From Bacteroidales bacterium (lineage in GTDB: Bacteria; Bacteroidota; Bacteroidia; Bacteroidales; JAAYUG01), in the NCBI GenBank assembly GCA_012517825.1, contig JAAYUG010000047.1, forward strand, positions 1 to 36,723: a DNA stretch of 36,723 nucleotides, in the 5' to 3' direction. How positions within the stretch are numbered: the stretch's first letter is position 1; every line of letters begins with the position of its first letter. The notes beneath the pieces are model-generated. The model searched no databases, was not told the origin of the DNA, and saw only the letters and a program-made list of their open reading frames with translations. Positions 25,458 through 34,420 of this stretch are shown here, one piece after another. The position numbers and the translations under genes are program-made.

Positions 25458-26807
25458 ATGCAAAAGATACTTGTTCTGGGAGCAGGACTCTCCTCAGGGG
25501 CACTGATCAGTTATCTTCTTGAACATGCAGGAAAGGGCAGATGGAAGGTCAGAATTGCTGATATTTCCGAAGAGATGGCCCGGCAGAAAATCATGGGTCA
25601 TCCTGCCGGAGAAACGGTAAAGCTGGATGCAGGAGACGAAGATCATCTGGCTTATGAAATTCATAATGCTGACCTGGTCATCTCCATGCTTCCTGCCAGG
25701 ATGCATCCCCGTGTGGCCCGGCACTGTGTTCGATACGGCAGGCACATGATTACGGCTTCCTATGTTTCGCCTGAACTCAGGGAACTTGACGAGGAAGCCC
25801 GGAAAAACAATGTACTTCTGCTCAATGAGATAGGAGTCGATCCCGGCATTGACCACATGTCGGCCATGTACCTTCTGGAGCGCTTACGCAAGCAGGGAGC
25901 AGAAATAACTGCTTTTGAATCAAATACCGGCGGATTGGTTGCCCCCAAGCATGACAACAACCCCTGGAATTACAAGTTTACCTGGAACCCCCGCAATGTA
26001 GTGCTTGCCGGTCAGGGTGGGGCACAGTTTCTGCATAACGGCATGTACAAATACATTCCCTACCATAAGATATTCAGAAGGTATGAACGTATTTACATCC
26101 TGGATCTTGGGGAATTTGAAGCCTATCCGAACAGGGACTCCCTGAAATACCAGGATGCCTATGGTCTGCAGAATGTTGAAACCATGTTTCGCGGAACAAT
26201 CCGCAGGCCGGGCTTCTGCAAGGCATGGGACATTCTGGTCCAGACCGGCATGACCGACGATTCATACATCATGCATCATTCCGACCAGCTCACCTACCGC
26301 GAGTACACCAACAGTTTCCTGGCATGGAGCCCCACCATGAATGTGGAAGATAAACTCGCCGAATACACAGGAGTTGACAAGGACTCGGAAACCATGTACA
26401 AAATCCGCTGGCTGGGGTTGTTCAGCAATGAACGCGCAGGCCTCAGGGATGCCACTCCGGCACAAATCCTTCAGAGCCTCCTCGAAAAACGGTGGAAGCT
26501 CGACCCTGACGACAAGGATATGATTGTCATGCAGCACCAGATTGAATACAAAACCGGAGGCCGGAAAAAGAAAATTCTCTCCTCCCTTGTATATACCGGG
26601 AAAGATGCAAAAAGCACGGCCATGTCAGTTACAGTGGGCTTGCCGGTGGCCATTGCTGCCCGGCTGATAATGGAAGGAAAGATATCTCTTCGCGGGGTGC
26701 ATATTCCTATTCACCCTGAGATTTACATGCCGGTACTGCAGGAGCTTTCCGAACACGGAATCCGCTTCGTTGAAGAAGAAGGTATCCCGCAGGAATTACA
26801 ATACTGA
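25458..26807 (+). CDS. Saccharopine dehydrogenase-family oxidoreductase
   Basis: The protein has 449 residues. The N-terminal Rossmann motif is KILVLGAGLSSGALISYL, followed by VRIADIS and the S-M-L-P-A segment typical of saccharopine reductases. The C-terminal domain begins around 120-130 (LNEIGVDPGIDHMSAMYLL, then ESNTGGLVAPKHDNNPWNYKFTWNPRNVV), which matches the LYS9-like lysine-pathway group well. It would interconvert saccharopine with an aminoadipate semialdehyde/glutamate pair using NAD(P). Since Bacteroidota usually make lysine by the diaminopimelate route, lysine breakdown or a related polyamine step is possible. ATG 25458 is preferred over GTG 25446; a near -7 box TACCTTCG is at 25431-25438. 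Its end converges with the export operon with 13 bases between. Confidence 0.88.
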   Translation: MQKILVLGAGLSSGALISYLLEHAGKGRWKVRIADISEEMARQKIMGHPAGETVKLDAGDEDHLAYEIHNADLVISMLPARMHPRVARHCVRYGRHMITASYVSPELRELDEEARKNNVLLLNEIGVDPGIDHMSAMYLLERLRKQGAEITAFESNTGGLVAPKHDNNPWNYKFTWNPRNVVLAGQGGAQFLHNGMYKYIPYHKIFRRYERIYILDLGEFEAYPNRDSLKYQDAYGLQNVETMFRGTIRRPGFCKAWDILVQTGMTDDSYIMHHSDQLTYREYTNSFLAWSPTMNVEDKLAEYTGVDKDSETMYKIRWLGLFSNERAGLRDATPAQILQSLLEKRWKLDPDDKDMIVMQHQIEYKTGGRKKKILSSLVYTGKDAKSTAMSVTVGLPVAIAARLIMEGKISLRGVHIPIHPEIYMPVLQELSEHGIRFVEEEGIPQELQY

Positions 26808-26820
26808 ACGCTGTACCGTA

Positions 26821-27600
26821 TCAGAATTTTTCAAAAATGCCAAGTCCGAACAAAGCATAGTCGTACCTGACCGGATCTTCAGGATCCAGCAATTTTAAAG
26901 CTGATGTAAGTTCTTCCACTGCTTTCCAATCGTTCTGTTTCCGGTTCAGTAATCCAAGTTTTCTGGCAACATTGCCCGAATGCAGATCAAGGGGAATATA
27001 CAGGGAAGAAGGGGGAATGTGGCTCCATAATCCAAAATCTACTCCGCCGTTGTCTTTACGCACCATCCAGCGAAGGAACAGATTGAGGCGCTTGGCCGAT
27101 GCGTTGTCGCCCACACTGGCTATATGCTTTGCTACATGGGCCGGGTGAGCCGGTTTAAGAAATTCCCTGCGGAAAACAATCAGAACGTCCTTTAAATCAC
27201 CTGTTTCCCTGTAGCACCGTGAAAAGAAATTCCCAAGGCTTCCGTATTTTCTGTACATGCGCTGAAGGGAGAAGAGAAAAAACATACAATCGTTGCCGTT
27301 AAACGTTCTGTGAACAAAGTTTTTAAACCTCCGCAGATCGTCTGTCCCGGCTTCCATTATAAAATGCCATGGCTGATTGTCCATGCGTTGCATCAGTTCC
27401 CCCGCCTTTTGAACAGCCACGGTGCGCTGTCCCCATGCCAGAGCAGCGGCAAAAAAGGCGGCAATTTCAATATCCTGCTGTTTATCAAAACGGTGTGGAA
27501 CCGATACAGGATCACCTTCTATGAAAGATGGGGTATTGTATTGACGTACTTTGTAATCAAGAAACTCCTTTAATTCCGGGTCAGGAATCTGTGGGTGCAT
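26821..27600 (-). CDS. TIGR02757/DUF2400 family protein, HhH DNA-glycosylase-like
   Basis: This 259-residue protein is recognised as the TIGR02757 (DUF2400) family from DIEIAAFFAAALAWGQR near the N-terminus, the central F-V-H-R-T-F-N-G-x-D segment, and the C-terminal SLYIPLDLHSGNVARKLGLL followed by RKQNDWKAVEEL. The last part has the look of a helix-hairpin-helix with a following acidic residue, as in HhH-GPD base-excision glycosylases, so a DNA-repair role is inferred but not proven. It is the last gene of the secDF-tat-lolD operon, 14 bases after lolD, although nothing in its own sequence suggests export. No signal or membrane segment is seen. Confidence 0.82.
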   Translation of the reverse strand: MHPQIPDPELKEFLDYKVRQYNTPSFIEGDPVSVPHRFDKQQDIEIAAFFAAALAWGQRTVAVQKAGELMQRMDNQPWHFIMEAGTDDLRRFKNFVHRTFNGNDCMFFLFSLQRMYRKYGSLGNFFSRCYRETGDLKDVLIVFRREFLKPAHPAHVAKHIASVGDNASAKRLNLFLRWMVRKDNGGVDFGLWSHIPPSSLYIPLDLHSGNVARKLGLLNRKQNDWKAVEELTSALKLLDPEDPVRYDYALFGLGIFEKF

Positions 27601-27614
27601 GCGGAAGGGGGAGA

Positions 27615-28280
27615 TTACTGCTCAAAACGACCGTCAGCAATTTTCAGGCGGCGGTGTGCCATGGCGGCAAGTTCCTGGTCGTGGGTGGCGATAACCAGAG
27701 TCTGCCCGAATCGTTCAGGAAGGGTAAGAAAAAGCTCGTGCAATTCTTTTTTGTTTTTGCTGTCAAGATTTCCTGAAGGTTCGTCGGCCAGGATGACAGA
27801 AGGATTGTTGATCAGGGCTCTGGCAATAGCCACCCGTTGCTGTTCCCCTCCCGACAACTCAGACGGTTTATGATTGAGACGGTGCTTCAGTCCGAAGAAG
27901 GCAAGAATCTCCGTGGCTTTTCTGATCGCCTCTCCCCTGGGTACACCGGCAATGAAAGCCGGAATACATACATTCTCGAGAGCCGTAAATTCAGGCAGAA
28001 GATGATGAAACTGAAATACAAATCCAATGTTCCGGTTTCTGAACCGGGCCAGTTCCCTGTCGCGGAGCCTGCTCACTTCGGTTCCGTCAATAATAATTTC
28101 TCCTGTATCAGGTTTATTGAGGGTACCAAGTATCTGCAGCAGGGTTGTTTTCCCGGCTCCGCTGGCACCTACAATCGAAACGATTTCCAGTTTCTTAACT
28201 TCCAGATCAATACCCTTCAGCACGTTTACGGTTCCAAACGATTTGGTAATGTTTCGGGCATGGATCATAATCTCCTGCAT
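27615..28280 (-). CDS. lolD: Lipoprotein-releasing ABC transporter ATP-binding protein
   Basis: This 221-residue ABC ATPase powers release of lipoproteins from the inner membrane with LolC/E partners. Walker A is GASGAGKT (38-45), the Q-loop is in [12 protein letters not shown] (the HHLL segment is typical of LolD/MacB), the signature is [14 protein letters not shown], Walker B is [12 protein letters not shown], and the H-loop is ATHD. The permease genes are not here, which is common in Bacteroidota. It starts three bases after the tat gene and is followed 14 bases later by the TIGR02757 gene, so it sits inside one operon. An FtsE-like role is a less likely alternative. Confidence 0.9.
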   Translation of the reverse strand: MQEIMIHARNITKSFGTVNVLKGIDLEVKKLEIVSIVGASGAGKTTLLQILGTLNKPDTGEIIIDGTEVSRLRDRELARFRNRNIGFVFQFHHLLPEFTALENVCIPAFIAGVPRGEAIRKATEILAFFGLKHRLNHKPSELSGGEQQRVAIARALINNPSVILADEPSGNLDSKNKKELHELFLTLPERFGQTLVIATHDQELAAMAHRRLKIADGRFEQ

Positions 28281-28283
28281 CGG

Positions 28284-28664
28284 TTATTCCTGGACTTTAT
28301 CCTGTTCTTCCTCATCCGGGTCCTTCAGGGCAGCCTCTGCTGAGGAGGCGACATCTTTTTCAATATTCGTATAGGATTGCTCGATATCGGTTGCTACCTT
28401 CTTCTGGATTTCATTTCCGATTTCGCTCAGAGGCTGTTGAATATGGGTCTGCACCTGCCGCTCCACATCATTTTTAAGTTCGGTAATCTCATCAACAATA
28501 CCGCTCGAAGACCGGTTCAGTTCTTCCTTGATTTCATCGGCAGCCTTACGGAACTCATGCATTCCCTTGGCAATCCCGCGCATGATTTCCGGGATGCTTT
28601 TGGCGCCGAAGAGCATGAGCGCCACCAGTATCACGAGCAATATTTCCCCACCGCTCAGGCCCAT
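28284..28664 (-). CDS. TatA/TatB-type twin-arginine translocase subunit
   Basis: This 126-residue protein has a short N-terminal membrane helix (GGEILLVILVALMLFGAKSIP), a hinge, and an amphipathic helix (EIMRGIAKGMHEFRKAADEI), the hallmarks of TatA/B/E. The long charged C-terminal part (about 50-126) is likely helical and ends in an acidic tail, more like TatB than the short TatA. Since many Bacteroidota have only TatA-like and TatC proteins, it may serve both jobs. tatC is not in the window. It is 34 bases after secDF and 3 before lolD. The Tat-signal aldo/keto reductase at 13172 is a candidate substrate. Confidence 0.9.
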   Translation of the reverse strand: MGLSGGEILLVILVALMLFGAKSIPEIMRGIAKGMHEFRKAADEIKEELNRSSSGIVDEITELKNDVERQVQTHIQQPLSEIGNEIQKKVATDIEQSYTNIEKDVASSAEAALKDPDEEEQDKVQE

Positions 28665-28698
28665 AAGAACCTTTCATTAATGGCTATTTAAAGAATTT

Positions 28699-31600
28699 TC
28701 ATTTCTGCATTTTCCTTTCCCTGCGTTTTTCTTCGATACGGAGAAAATCAAACGCTACAGGAGCCGCGACGAAAACAGAAGAATACGTTCCAACAAAAAT
28801 ACCAATCAGCAAGGCAAATACGAATCCCTTAATGACCACTCCTCCGAAGAGGAAAATGATTAGAACAACCAGGAAGGTTGTCATGGACGTATTGAAGGTA
28901 CGACTCAAGGTGCTGTTAATAGCTCCGTTAAACACATCAATGGGTTCACGTTTTGGATACAATTTCCGCCATTCCCTGATTCGGTCATATACTACCACGG
29001 TATCATTGATGGAATATCCGACGACGGTCAGTATGGCCGCAATAAATGCCTGGTCTATTTCCAGGCTGAACGGCATAATACCATACAGCAGGGAATAAAG
29101 GCCCAGCACAATCAGTACGTCATGAAGCAGGGAAACAATGGCTCCCATACCAAAGGGCCAGTTCCGGAACCGGATGATGATATATACTGCAATGATCACC
29201 AGAACAAACAAAACAGCCCAGATAGCCTGAATGGTAATATCCCGTGCAATGGTTGGCCCGACTTTCTGCGTATTCATCAGGTAATTGGCGTTCCATGTCT
29301 CAAAGGAAACCGTGTCACCAAGCATGGGTTTGAAGCCCTGGTAAACAGTATAATTAACCAGACTGTCCACTTCGGGTCCCTGCTGATCAATTAAATACTT
29401 GGTGGTAACGCGGATCTGATTGGACTGGCCAATGGTAATTACTTCCGGGGTGCCCTTGAGAACAGGAGTGAGCATCTCCTGAACCTTCAGCGTATTTACA
29501 GGTTCATTGAAACGAATAACAAAACTTCTTCCTCCGGTAAAATCAATGCCGGTGGCAAGTCCACGGGTTAGCAACGAAATGATGCCGATGGTAATCAAGA
29601 TTCCGGAAACAACGTAGAATATCTTTCTCTTTTCAAGCCACTTGACTTTGACATTCTTGAGGAACCCTTTTGAAAACCGGTTGGTAAAACGGACATCCAT
29701 ACCACGGTTCAGGCGCCATTCGTACAATAATCTGACAAGGAAAATAGCTGTGAAAAGAGAAGTAAGGATACCGATAATTAATGTAGTAGCGAAACCGCGG
29801 ATTGGCCCTGTTCCGAAAACATAAAGGACAACGCCGCTGAGGAGGGTTGTAACATTTGAGTCGATGATAGCCGACATAGCCATTTTATAACCATCGGCCA
29901 CCGCCAGCTTTGGTCCCTTTCCTGCTGCTATTTCTTCCTTGATACGTTCATAGATCAGAACGTTCGCATCAACAGCCGTTCCCAGGGTAAGCACAATCCC
30001 TGCGATACCGGGCAGAGTAAGCACTGCTCCCAGGGATGCAAGAATACCCATGATAAAGAATACGTTGAAAATCAGGGCAAAGTCGGCATACAAACCTGCC
30101 TGGGCAGTATAGAAAAATATCATGTAAAGAACCACTGCCAGAAAAGCAATGATAAATGACTTGATTCCAGCCTGGATGGCTTCTTTACCCAGCGAGGGGC
30201 CTACAACCGTTTCCTGAATGATCTGTGCCTTGGCAGGCAGTTTTCCTGATTTCAGGATGTTGGCCAGGTCGTCAGCTTCCTTGATGGTAAAGTTGCCGGT
30301 AATCTGGGAGTGGCCTCCGGTAATCGGGCCGTTAACCCGGGGGGATGACTGCACTTTGTCATCGAGGACAATGGCAATGCAACGGCCAACGTTGTCGCTG
30401 GTCATACGTGCCCAGATTTTAGCCCCTTCAGGGTTCATGCTCATGGCAACCTCAGCAGTACTTTGATTCTGGCCGAATTCACGACGGGCAGATGTAACAA
30501 CATCCCCTGACAAAGGGGCTCTGCCGTCACGGGTTGACACCTTTATGGCATGCACTTCATAGAGTGTTCCGGAAGGATCATTCTGCCATGGTTTTGCTGA
30601 ATACAGAAAACGCACATCCCGCGGAAGGACTGCTTTAATAGGCTTGAGGCTCAGGTAATAGTTGAGCTTGCCGGTATCTTTAACATGCACCAAACCTACC
30701 ATAGATCCGGGCAGAGGCGCATTGTTCCGGTCAATATTGGGACGCAAAACGGCAAACAACGGATTCTGCTGGTTCCAGCTTTCCAGTCCTGATATCCCCG
30801 TATCAGCTGCTGTTGTGTCCTTCTCAAGCTTTTCCAGAAGGGAAATTTCGGTCTTCTTTTCTTCCCGGGTTTGCGCCGGTTCTTTTGCCGTCTGCTTCAG
30901 ACTGTCAGAAGCTGCCCTCTCCGCTTTAAGAATTTCCCTGAGCCGGCTATTGGCCTGGATCAATGAAGGCAATATTTCGGAATTTTCATAGGTGAGCCAG
31001 AACTCAAGATTTGCCGTACTCTGCAGAATCTTGCGCACACGTTCGGGTTCGGTTACACCCGGCAACTCGACCAGTATTCTTCCCTGGGTTTCCAACCTCT
31101 GGATCTTGGGATTCACCACACCAAACTGGTCAATACGGTTTGAAATGATATTAAATGCATTGTCAATGGCCGCCTGGGTTTCAGACCGCAATACCTTGAT
31201 AACATCAGCGTTGGAACTGCGGAAGTTGATTTTGTCTTTCAGTTCAACTGTACTGAAAATGGCCGCCAGACTGCCGTTGGGATCAATCTTCTGAAACTCC
31301 TCGGCAAAGAGGGTAATAAAATCGGCCTGGCTTACCTTCTGACGTTCCTTTGCCTGGCGTATTGCCCTGTTAAAAGTGGAGTCGGTACTGTAATTGGAAA
31401 GTGCACGAAGCATATCTTCCACAGACACCTCAAGAATCACGTTCATACCTCCCTTGAGGTCGAGGCCAAGCTGTATCTCTCTTTCCTTGCAATCAACATA
31501 GGTGTATTTTACAACGCCAAGATTATAGACAGGCACAGAAGAAAGAGAATCAAGGTAATTCCTTTGCTTAACCGGATCTCCCTGTGCATACTCCCTGGCC

Positions 31601-31701
31601 TGCTTTTCTACCTTGCGGGTAACCAGCGTGAAGGAAAGCTGATAAATACAAACAAGAATAAATACGATGGTAAACAGCTGAATAGCTCCTTTATTGCGCA
31701 T
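28699..31701 (-). CDS. secDF: SecDF fusion protein translocase subunit
   Basis: This 1000-residue fusion of SecD and SecF uses the proton gradient to help pull secreted proteins across the membrane. The SecD half has a first transmembrane helix, LGLDLKGGMNVILEV, a large periplasmic domain (about 90-500) with a longer insert (a Lys/Glu-rich stretch around 260-300), and the TM4 motif GTAVDANVLIYERIKEE. The SecF half begins near residue 690 with a new helix, then GIDFTGGRSFVIRF, and ends with GYSINDTVVVYDRIRE. Six helices per half are expected. The single-chain form is typical of Bacteroidota. It leads the operon with tat, lolD and TIGR02757. Confidence 0.97.
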   Translation of the reverse strand: MRNKGAIQLFTIVFILVCIYQLSFTLVTRKVEKQAREYAQGDPVKQRNYLDSLSSVPVYNLGVVKYTYVDCKEREIQLGLDLKGGMNVILEVSVEDMLRALSNYSTDSTFNRAIRQAKERQKVSQADFITLFAEEFQKIDPNGSLAAIFSTVELKDKINFRSSNADVIKVLRSETQAAIDNAFNIISNRIDQFGVVNPKIQRLETQGRILVELPGVTEPERVRKILQSTANLEFWLTYENSEILPSLIQANSRLREILKAERAASDSLKQTAKEPAQTREEKKTEISLLEKLEKDTTAADTGISGLESWNQQNPLFAVLRPNIDRNNAPLPGSMVGLVHVKDTGKLNYYLSLKPIKAVLPRDVRFLYSAKPWQNDPSGTLYEVHAIKVSTRDGRAPLSGDVVTSARREFGQNQSTAEVAMSMNPEGAKIWARMTSDNVGRCIAIVLDDKVQSSPRVNGPITGGHSQITGNFTIKEADDLANILKSGKLPAKAQIIQETVVGPSLGKEAIQAGIKSFIIAFLAVVLYMIFFYTAQAGLYADFALIFNVFFIMGILASLGAVLTLPGIAGIVLTLGTAVDANVLIYERIKEEIAAGKGPKLAVADGYKMAMSAIIDSNVTTLLSGVVLYVFGTGPIRGFATTLIIGILTSLFTAIFLVRLLYEWRLNRGMDVRFTNRFSKGFLKNVKVKWLEKRKIFYVVSGILITIGIISLLTRGLATGIDFTGGRSFVIRFNEPVNTLKVQEMLTPVLKGTPEVITIGQSNQIRVTTKYLIDQQGPEVDSLVNYTVYQGFKPMLGDTVSFETWNANYLMNTQKVGPTIARDITIQAIWAVLFVLVIIAVYIIIRFRNWPFGMGAIVSLLHDVLIVLGLYSLLYGIMPFSLEIDQAFIAAILTVVGYSINDTVVVYDRIREWRKLYPKREPIDVFNGAINSTLSRTFNTSMTTFLVVLIIFLFGGVVIKGFVFALLIGIFVGTYSSVFVAAPVAFDFLRIEEKRRERKMQK

Positions 31702-31753
31702 GTTCGTTAATATTGGTTATTCCTAATTATGAATACATTTTTAACAAGTGCCG

Positions 31754-31761
31754 CAAATATA
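31754..31761 (-). promoter_or_regulatory. -7 promoter element of the secDF operon
   Basis: TATATTTG on the minus strand (31761-31754) matches TAnnTTTG, giving a leader of roughly 45 bases before the secDF start at 31701. Confidence 0.6.
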
Positions 31762-31830
31762 GGAATTATTTTCTGATAGGAATCAGTTCGTAATGTCATA
31801 TAGCATGCTTAATTCTTCCTGCATTTCCTT

Positions 31831-31838
31831 TACCTTTG
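31831..31838 (+). promoter_or_regulatory. -7 promoter element of the YwqK-repeat lipoprotein gene
   Basis: TACCTTTG matches TAnnTTTG, 26 bases before ATG 31865. It supports that start over an earlier in-frame ATG at 31793. Confidence 0.5.
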
Positions 31839-31864
31839 GTAAAAGAGATTTTAACCGGGACGTC

Positions 31865-32686
31865 ATGCACCGTATCATTTTTCTTATTCTTCTGGCTATG
31901 CTGGCCTCTTCATGCAAAAATTCCGTGATACTGGGGAACAAAGAACAGGAAACGGATACTATTGCCAGCGGAAGCGACACAACCCTGAGCAAGGCATATT
32001 ATGAAGACGGAGCACTTAAGTCGGTAAGCCAGATGAAAAACGGACTGAGAAACGGGCTTACAAAAAATTTTTACCGGAACGGAGCCTTGCTTTCAGAAGT
32101 GTATTATGCAAACGGATTGAGGAACGGTGTGGCTGTGAACTACTACAAAGAAGGGGGAGTTCATGCCCGCATACCTTACAGGAATGATGTGAAGGAAGGA
32201 GAGGCAGTCTGGTATTATCCTTCAGGGAAACCTTACAGAATTACCCCATACCATCAGAACCTCATCGACGGAATTCAGCGTTTTTTTTATGAATCGGGCC
32301 AGCTTCAGGCTGAAGTACCCTGGAAAAAAGGCCAGCCTGGCACCGGATTGAAAGAATATACCGAAAGCGGAAGGCTTATCAGAGAACCATCCGTTGTAGT
32401 AAGGCCGGAACGATTAAACGACGCGGTAATTCTTTATATCAGCCTCTCCGACGAAAGCCGAAATGTAACCTTTTACCAGGGAGAACTGACCGAAGGAAGG
32501 TATCTTAACCGCAATCTCAGACAATTAAAAACAACCGGCGGCAAAAGCATCATACAATTCCGGCCGTCGGATCCTGAGACAACTCCAAAGGAATTTCACA
32601 TCGTGGCAATAAAAGAAACTTCGTTACGAAACCAGCAGATTCTTTACAGAAAATACCGGTATCATTACCCACCCGGCAATGAATAA
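31865..32686 (+). CDS. YwqK/MORN-repeat lipoprotein
   Basis: The protein has 273 residues. The N-terminus MHRIIFLILLAMLASSC is a lipoprotein signal with Cys17 as acceptor. From about 45 to 175 there are five to six repeats of about 23 residues of the YwqK/MORN_2 type (YYEDGALKSVSQMKNG, FYRNGALLSEVYYANG, YYPSGKPYRITPY, FYESGQLQAEVPW). The last 90 residues form a separate unknown domain. Such repeats form elongated beta sheets and are common in Bacteroidota envelope proteins; some are annotated as toxin-antitoxin 'YwqK antitoxin', but no toxin gene is next to it. It is divergent from secDF. Hairpins and repeat copy C follow. Confidence 0.85.
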   Translation: MHRIIFLILLAMLASSCKNSVILGNKEQETDTIASGSDTTLSKAYYEDGALKSVSQMKNGLRNGLTKNFYRNGALLSEVYYANGLRNGVAVNYYKEGGVHARIPYRNDVKEGEAVWYYPSGKPYRITPYHQNLIDGIQRFFYESGQLQAEVPWKKGQPGTGLKEYTESGRLIREPSVVVRPERLNDAVILYISLSDESRNVTFYQGELTEGRYLNRNLRQLKTTGGKSIIQFRPSDPETTPKEFHIVAIKETSLRNQQILYRKYRYHYPPGNE

Positions 32687-32896
32687 ACCCATTTGACGAA
32701 CTTTAAAAAGTTCCATGTGCCTGAAGGAACGCTTTCATTTTATTATTATACTGGGTGAACCGCAATGTGAAACCCTGATTTTGCTTCGATTTCCTTATAC
32801 AGGGTTTCTTTAACTCAAATTCGTCAATTGAAAAACTCAATTGATGAATTCAGGTTAAATGCCAACTGTCCGATTTTTTCTGCCGGATTTGCCTTC
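32687..32896 (+). other. Gene-free stretch with three stacked hairpins
   Basis: AACTTT/AAAGTT lies at 32699-32712. GAAACCCTG (32769-32777) pairs with 32800-32808. A 14-bp stem (one G-U) pairs 32818-32831 with 32837-32850 around AAAAC. None ends in a long T run, though TTTCTTTAA follows the second. No gene is seen between the lipoprotein and sucC. Confidence 0.65.
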
Positions 32897-32970
32897 AAAC
32901 CCCGCTGAAACACAGTGAAAGCGGCCCTTGCTGCACATTGCGCATTTTTTTATGCTCAATGCGGCCTCAA
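32897..32970 (+). repeat. Dispersed intergenic repeat, copy C
   Basis: It begins AAACCCCGCTGAAAC and has CCGCT/AGCGG and a second stem, CATTGCGCAT against ATGCTCAATG, with seven T between the arms. It is the best match to copy A, and lies on the same strand, downstream of a gene. Confidence 0.75.
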
Positions 32971-33100
32971 TTCTGAGAAATATCTCCGGTAATCTGCGCA
33001 GAAAAAAATTAAAAAAAAACCGAAAGGTAAAAATTTATAAGGGCCGGCGATAAACAAAAAAATCGTAAGTTTAGCGCGGTGATTATAAGGCGGTTGAAAT

Positions 33101-34300
33101 ATGAATCTTCATGAGTATCAGGCAAAACAGATTTTAAGGCATTATGGCGTCAGGGTTCCTGAAGGGCGGCTCATTATCAGTGCAGCGGATGCAAAAGAAG
33201 CTGCCCTTGAGATTGGTTCCGTTACCGGTACAGACACATGGGCGGTTAAAGCCCAGATTCATGCCGGAGGAAGAGGTAAAGGCGGAGGCGTAAAAATTGC
33301 CCGCTCTCCCGAAGAAGCGGAAAAGCATGCCGCTTCCATTCTGGGTATGCGCCTGGTTACTCATCAAACCCGGCCGGAAGGAAAACTGGTAAGAAAAGTC
33401 CTGGTGGAGCAGGGAATTTATTATCCGGGGGCGGAACCGGTGAAGGAATATTATATGAGTATCCTGCTCAACAGGGCCAGCGGGAAGAATATCCTGGTCT
33501 ATTCTCCTGAAGGTGGTATGGATATTGAAAGCGTGGCCGCGCAAACTCCGCATCTGATATTTCGCGAAGAAATTGACCCTGCTGTCGGGCTATGCGATTT
33601 TCAGGCAAGAAAAATAGCCTATACACTTGGCCTCGACGGCAATGCCCACCGGGAAATGCAGGCCTTTGTAAAGGCTCTGTACTCCGCCTACCTTCAGTCG
33701 GATGCAACGCTCACCGAGATCAATCCGGTAGTAAAAACCTCTGACGGGAAGATTTATGCTGCCGACGCAAAGGTCAATCTGGACGACAACGCCCTTTTCC
33801 GGCACCCGGAATATAAAGAAATGCGCGATCCTGACGAAGAAGATCCGGCTGAGCTGGAAGCCTCGGCCCATGGCCTCAATTTTATCAAACTTGACGGAAA
33901 CGTTGGCTGTATGGTCAACGGAGCGGGACTTGCCATGGCTACCATGGACATGATCAAACTTTCGGGAGGAGAGCCGGCCAATTTTCTGGATGTGGGCGGA
34001 ACAGCCAGCGCACAGACTGTGGAAGCAGGCTTCCGGATTATCCTGAAGGATCCCAATGTGAAAGTCATTCTTATCAACATTTTCGGAGGCATTGTCCGGT
34101 GCGACCGTGTAGCCCGGGGAGTAGCAGATGCATACCGGTCTATCGGAAACATCCCCGTACCGGTCATCCTTCGCCTGCAGGGAACCAATGCACAGGAAGC
34201 CAGAGAATTAATCAACAATTCCGGATTAAAGGTCTTTCCGGCTACTACACTGGAAGAAGCTGCCAGGCTGGTAAAAGAGAAAATCTCCGAAGTGAGTTAA
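33101..34300 (+). CDS. sucC: Succinyl-CoA synthetase (ADP-forming) beta subunit
   Basis: This 399-residue ATP-grasp subunit of the TCA-cycle enzyme converts succinyl-CoA and succinate with nucleotide phosphorylation. The N-terminal MNLHEYQAKQILRHYGV, the nucleotide segment VKAQIHAGGRGKGGGVKIA, EINPVVKTSDGKIYAADAKV with metal-binding residues, and the C-terminal NIFGGIVRCDRVARGV are all clear. The length is normal for bacteria. The alpha subunit gene sucD, often next to it, is not here; it must be elsewhere. A near -7 element TAAGTTTA is at 33066-33073. Repeat copy D and then the AT-rich island follow. Confidence 0.97.
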   Translation: MNLHEYQAKQILRHYGVRVPEGRLIISAADAKEAALEIGSVTGTDTWAVKAQIHAGGRGKGGGVKIARSPEEAEKHAASILGMRLVTHQTRPEGKLVRKVLVEQGIYYPGAEPVKEYYMSILLNRASGKNILVYSPEGGMDIESVAAQTPHLIFREEIDPAVGLCDFQARKIAYTLGLDGNAHREMQAFVKALYSAYLQSDATLTEINPVVKTSDGKIYAADAKVNLDDNALFRHPEYKEMRDPDEEDPAELEASAHGLNFIKLDGNVGCMVNGAGLAMATMDMIKLSGGEPANFLDVGGTASAQTVEAGFRIILKDPNVKVILINIFGGIVRCDRVARGVADAYRSIGNIPVPVILRLQGTNAQEARELINNSGLKVFPATTLEEAARLVKEKISEVS

Positions 34301-34346
34301 ACACAACTAAAGCATAAGACAAAGCTTTGGTCTCATTTCATTGGAA

Positions 34347-34420
34347 TCAACCCTGCAGAAACAAAGCCAAAGCGACCTACCACACCAAAGCACATTGCTC
34401 ATTTTTTAAGACGTAATGGG
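34347..34420 (+). repeat. Dispersed intergenic repeat, copy D (diverged)
   Basis: TCAACCCTGCAGAAAC aligns with the start of the family, and GCACATTGCTCATTTTTT matches the second stem and T-rich loop of copy C. CATT/AATG closing pairs are kept while inner bases differ. Confidence 0.6.

Noticed and set aside
31865-32686. Toxin-antitoxin unit based on the YwqK annotation
   Set aside because: The YwqK 'antitoxin' name reflects only the repeat type; the protein is a lipoprotein and no toxin gene is adjacent.
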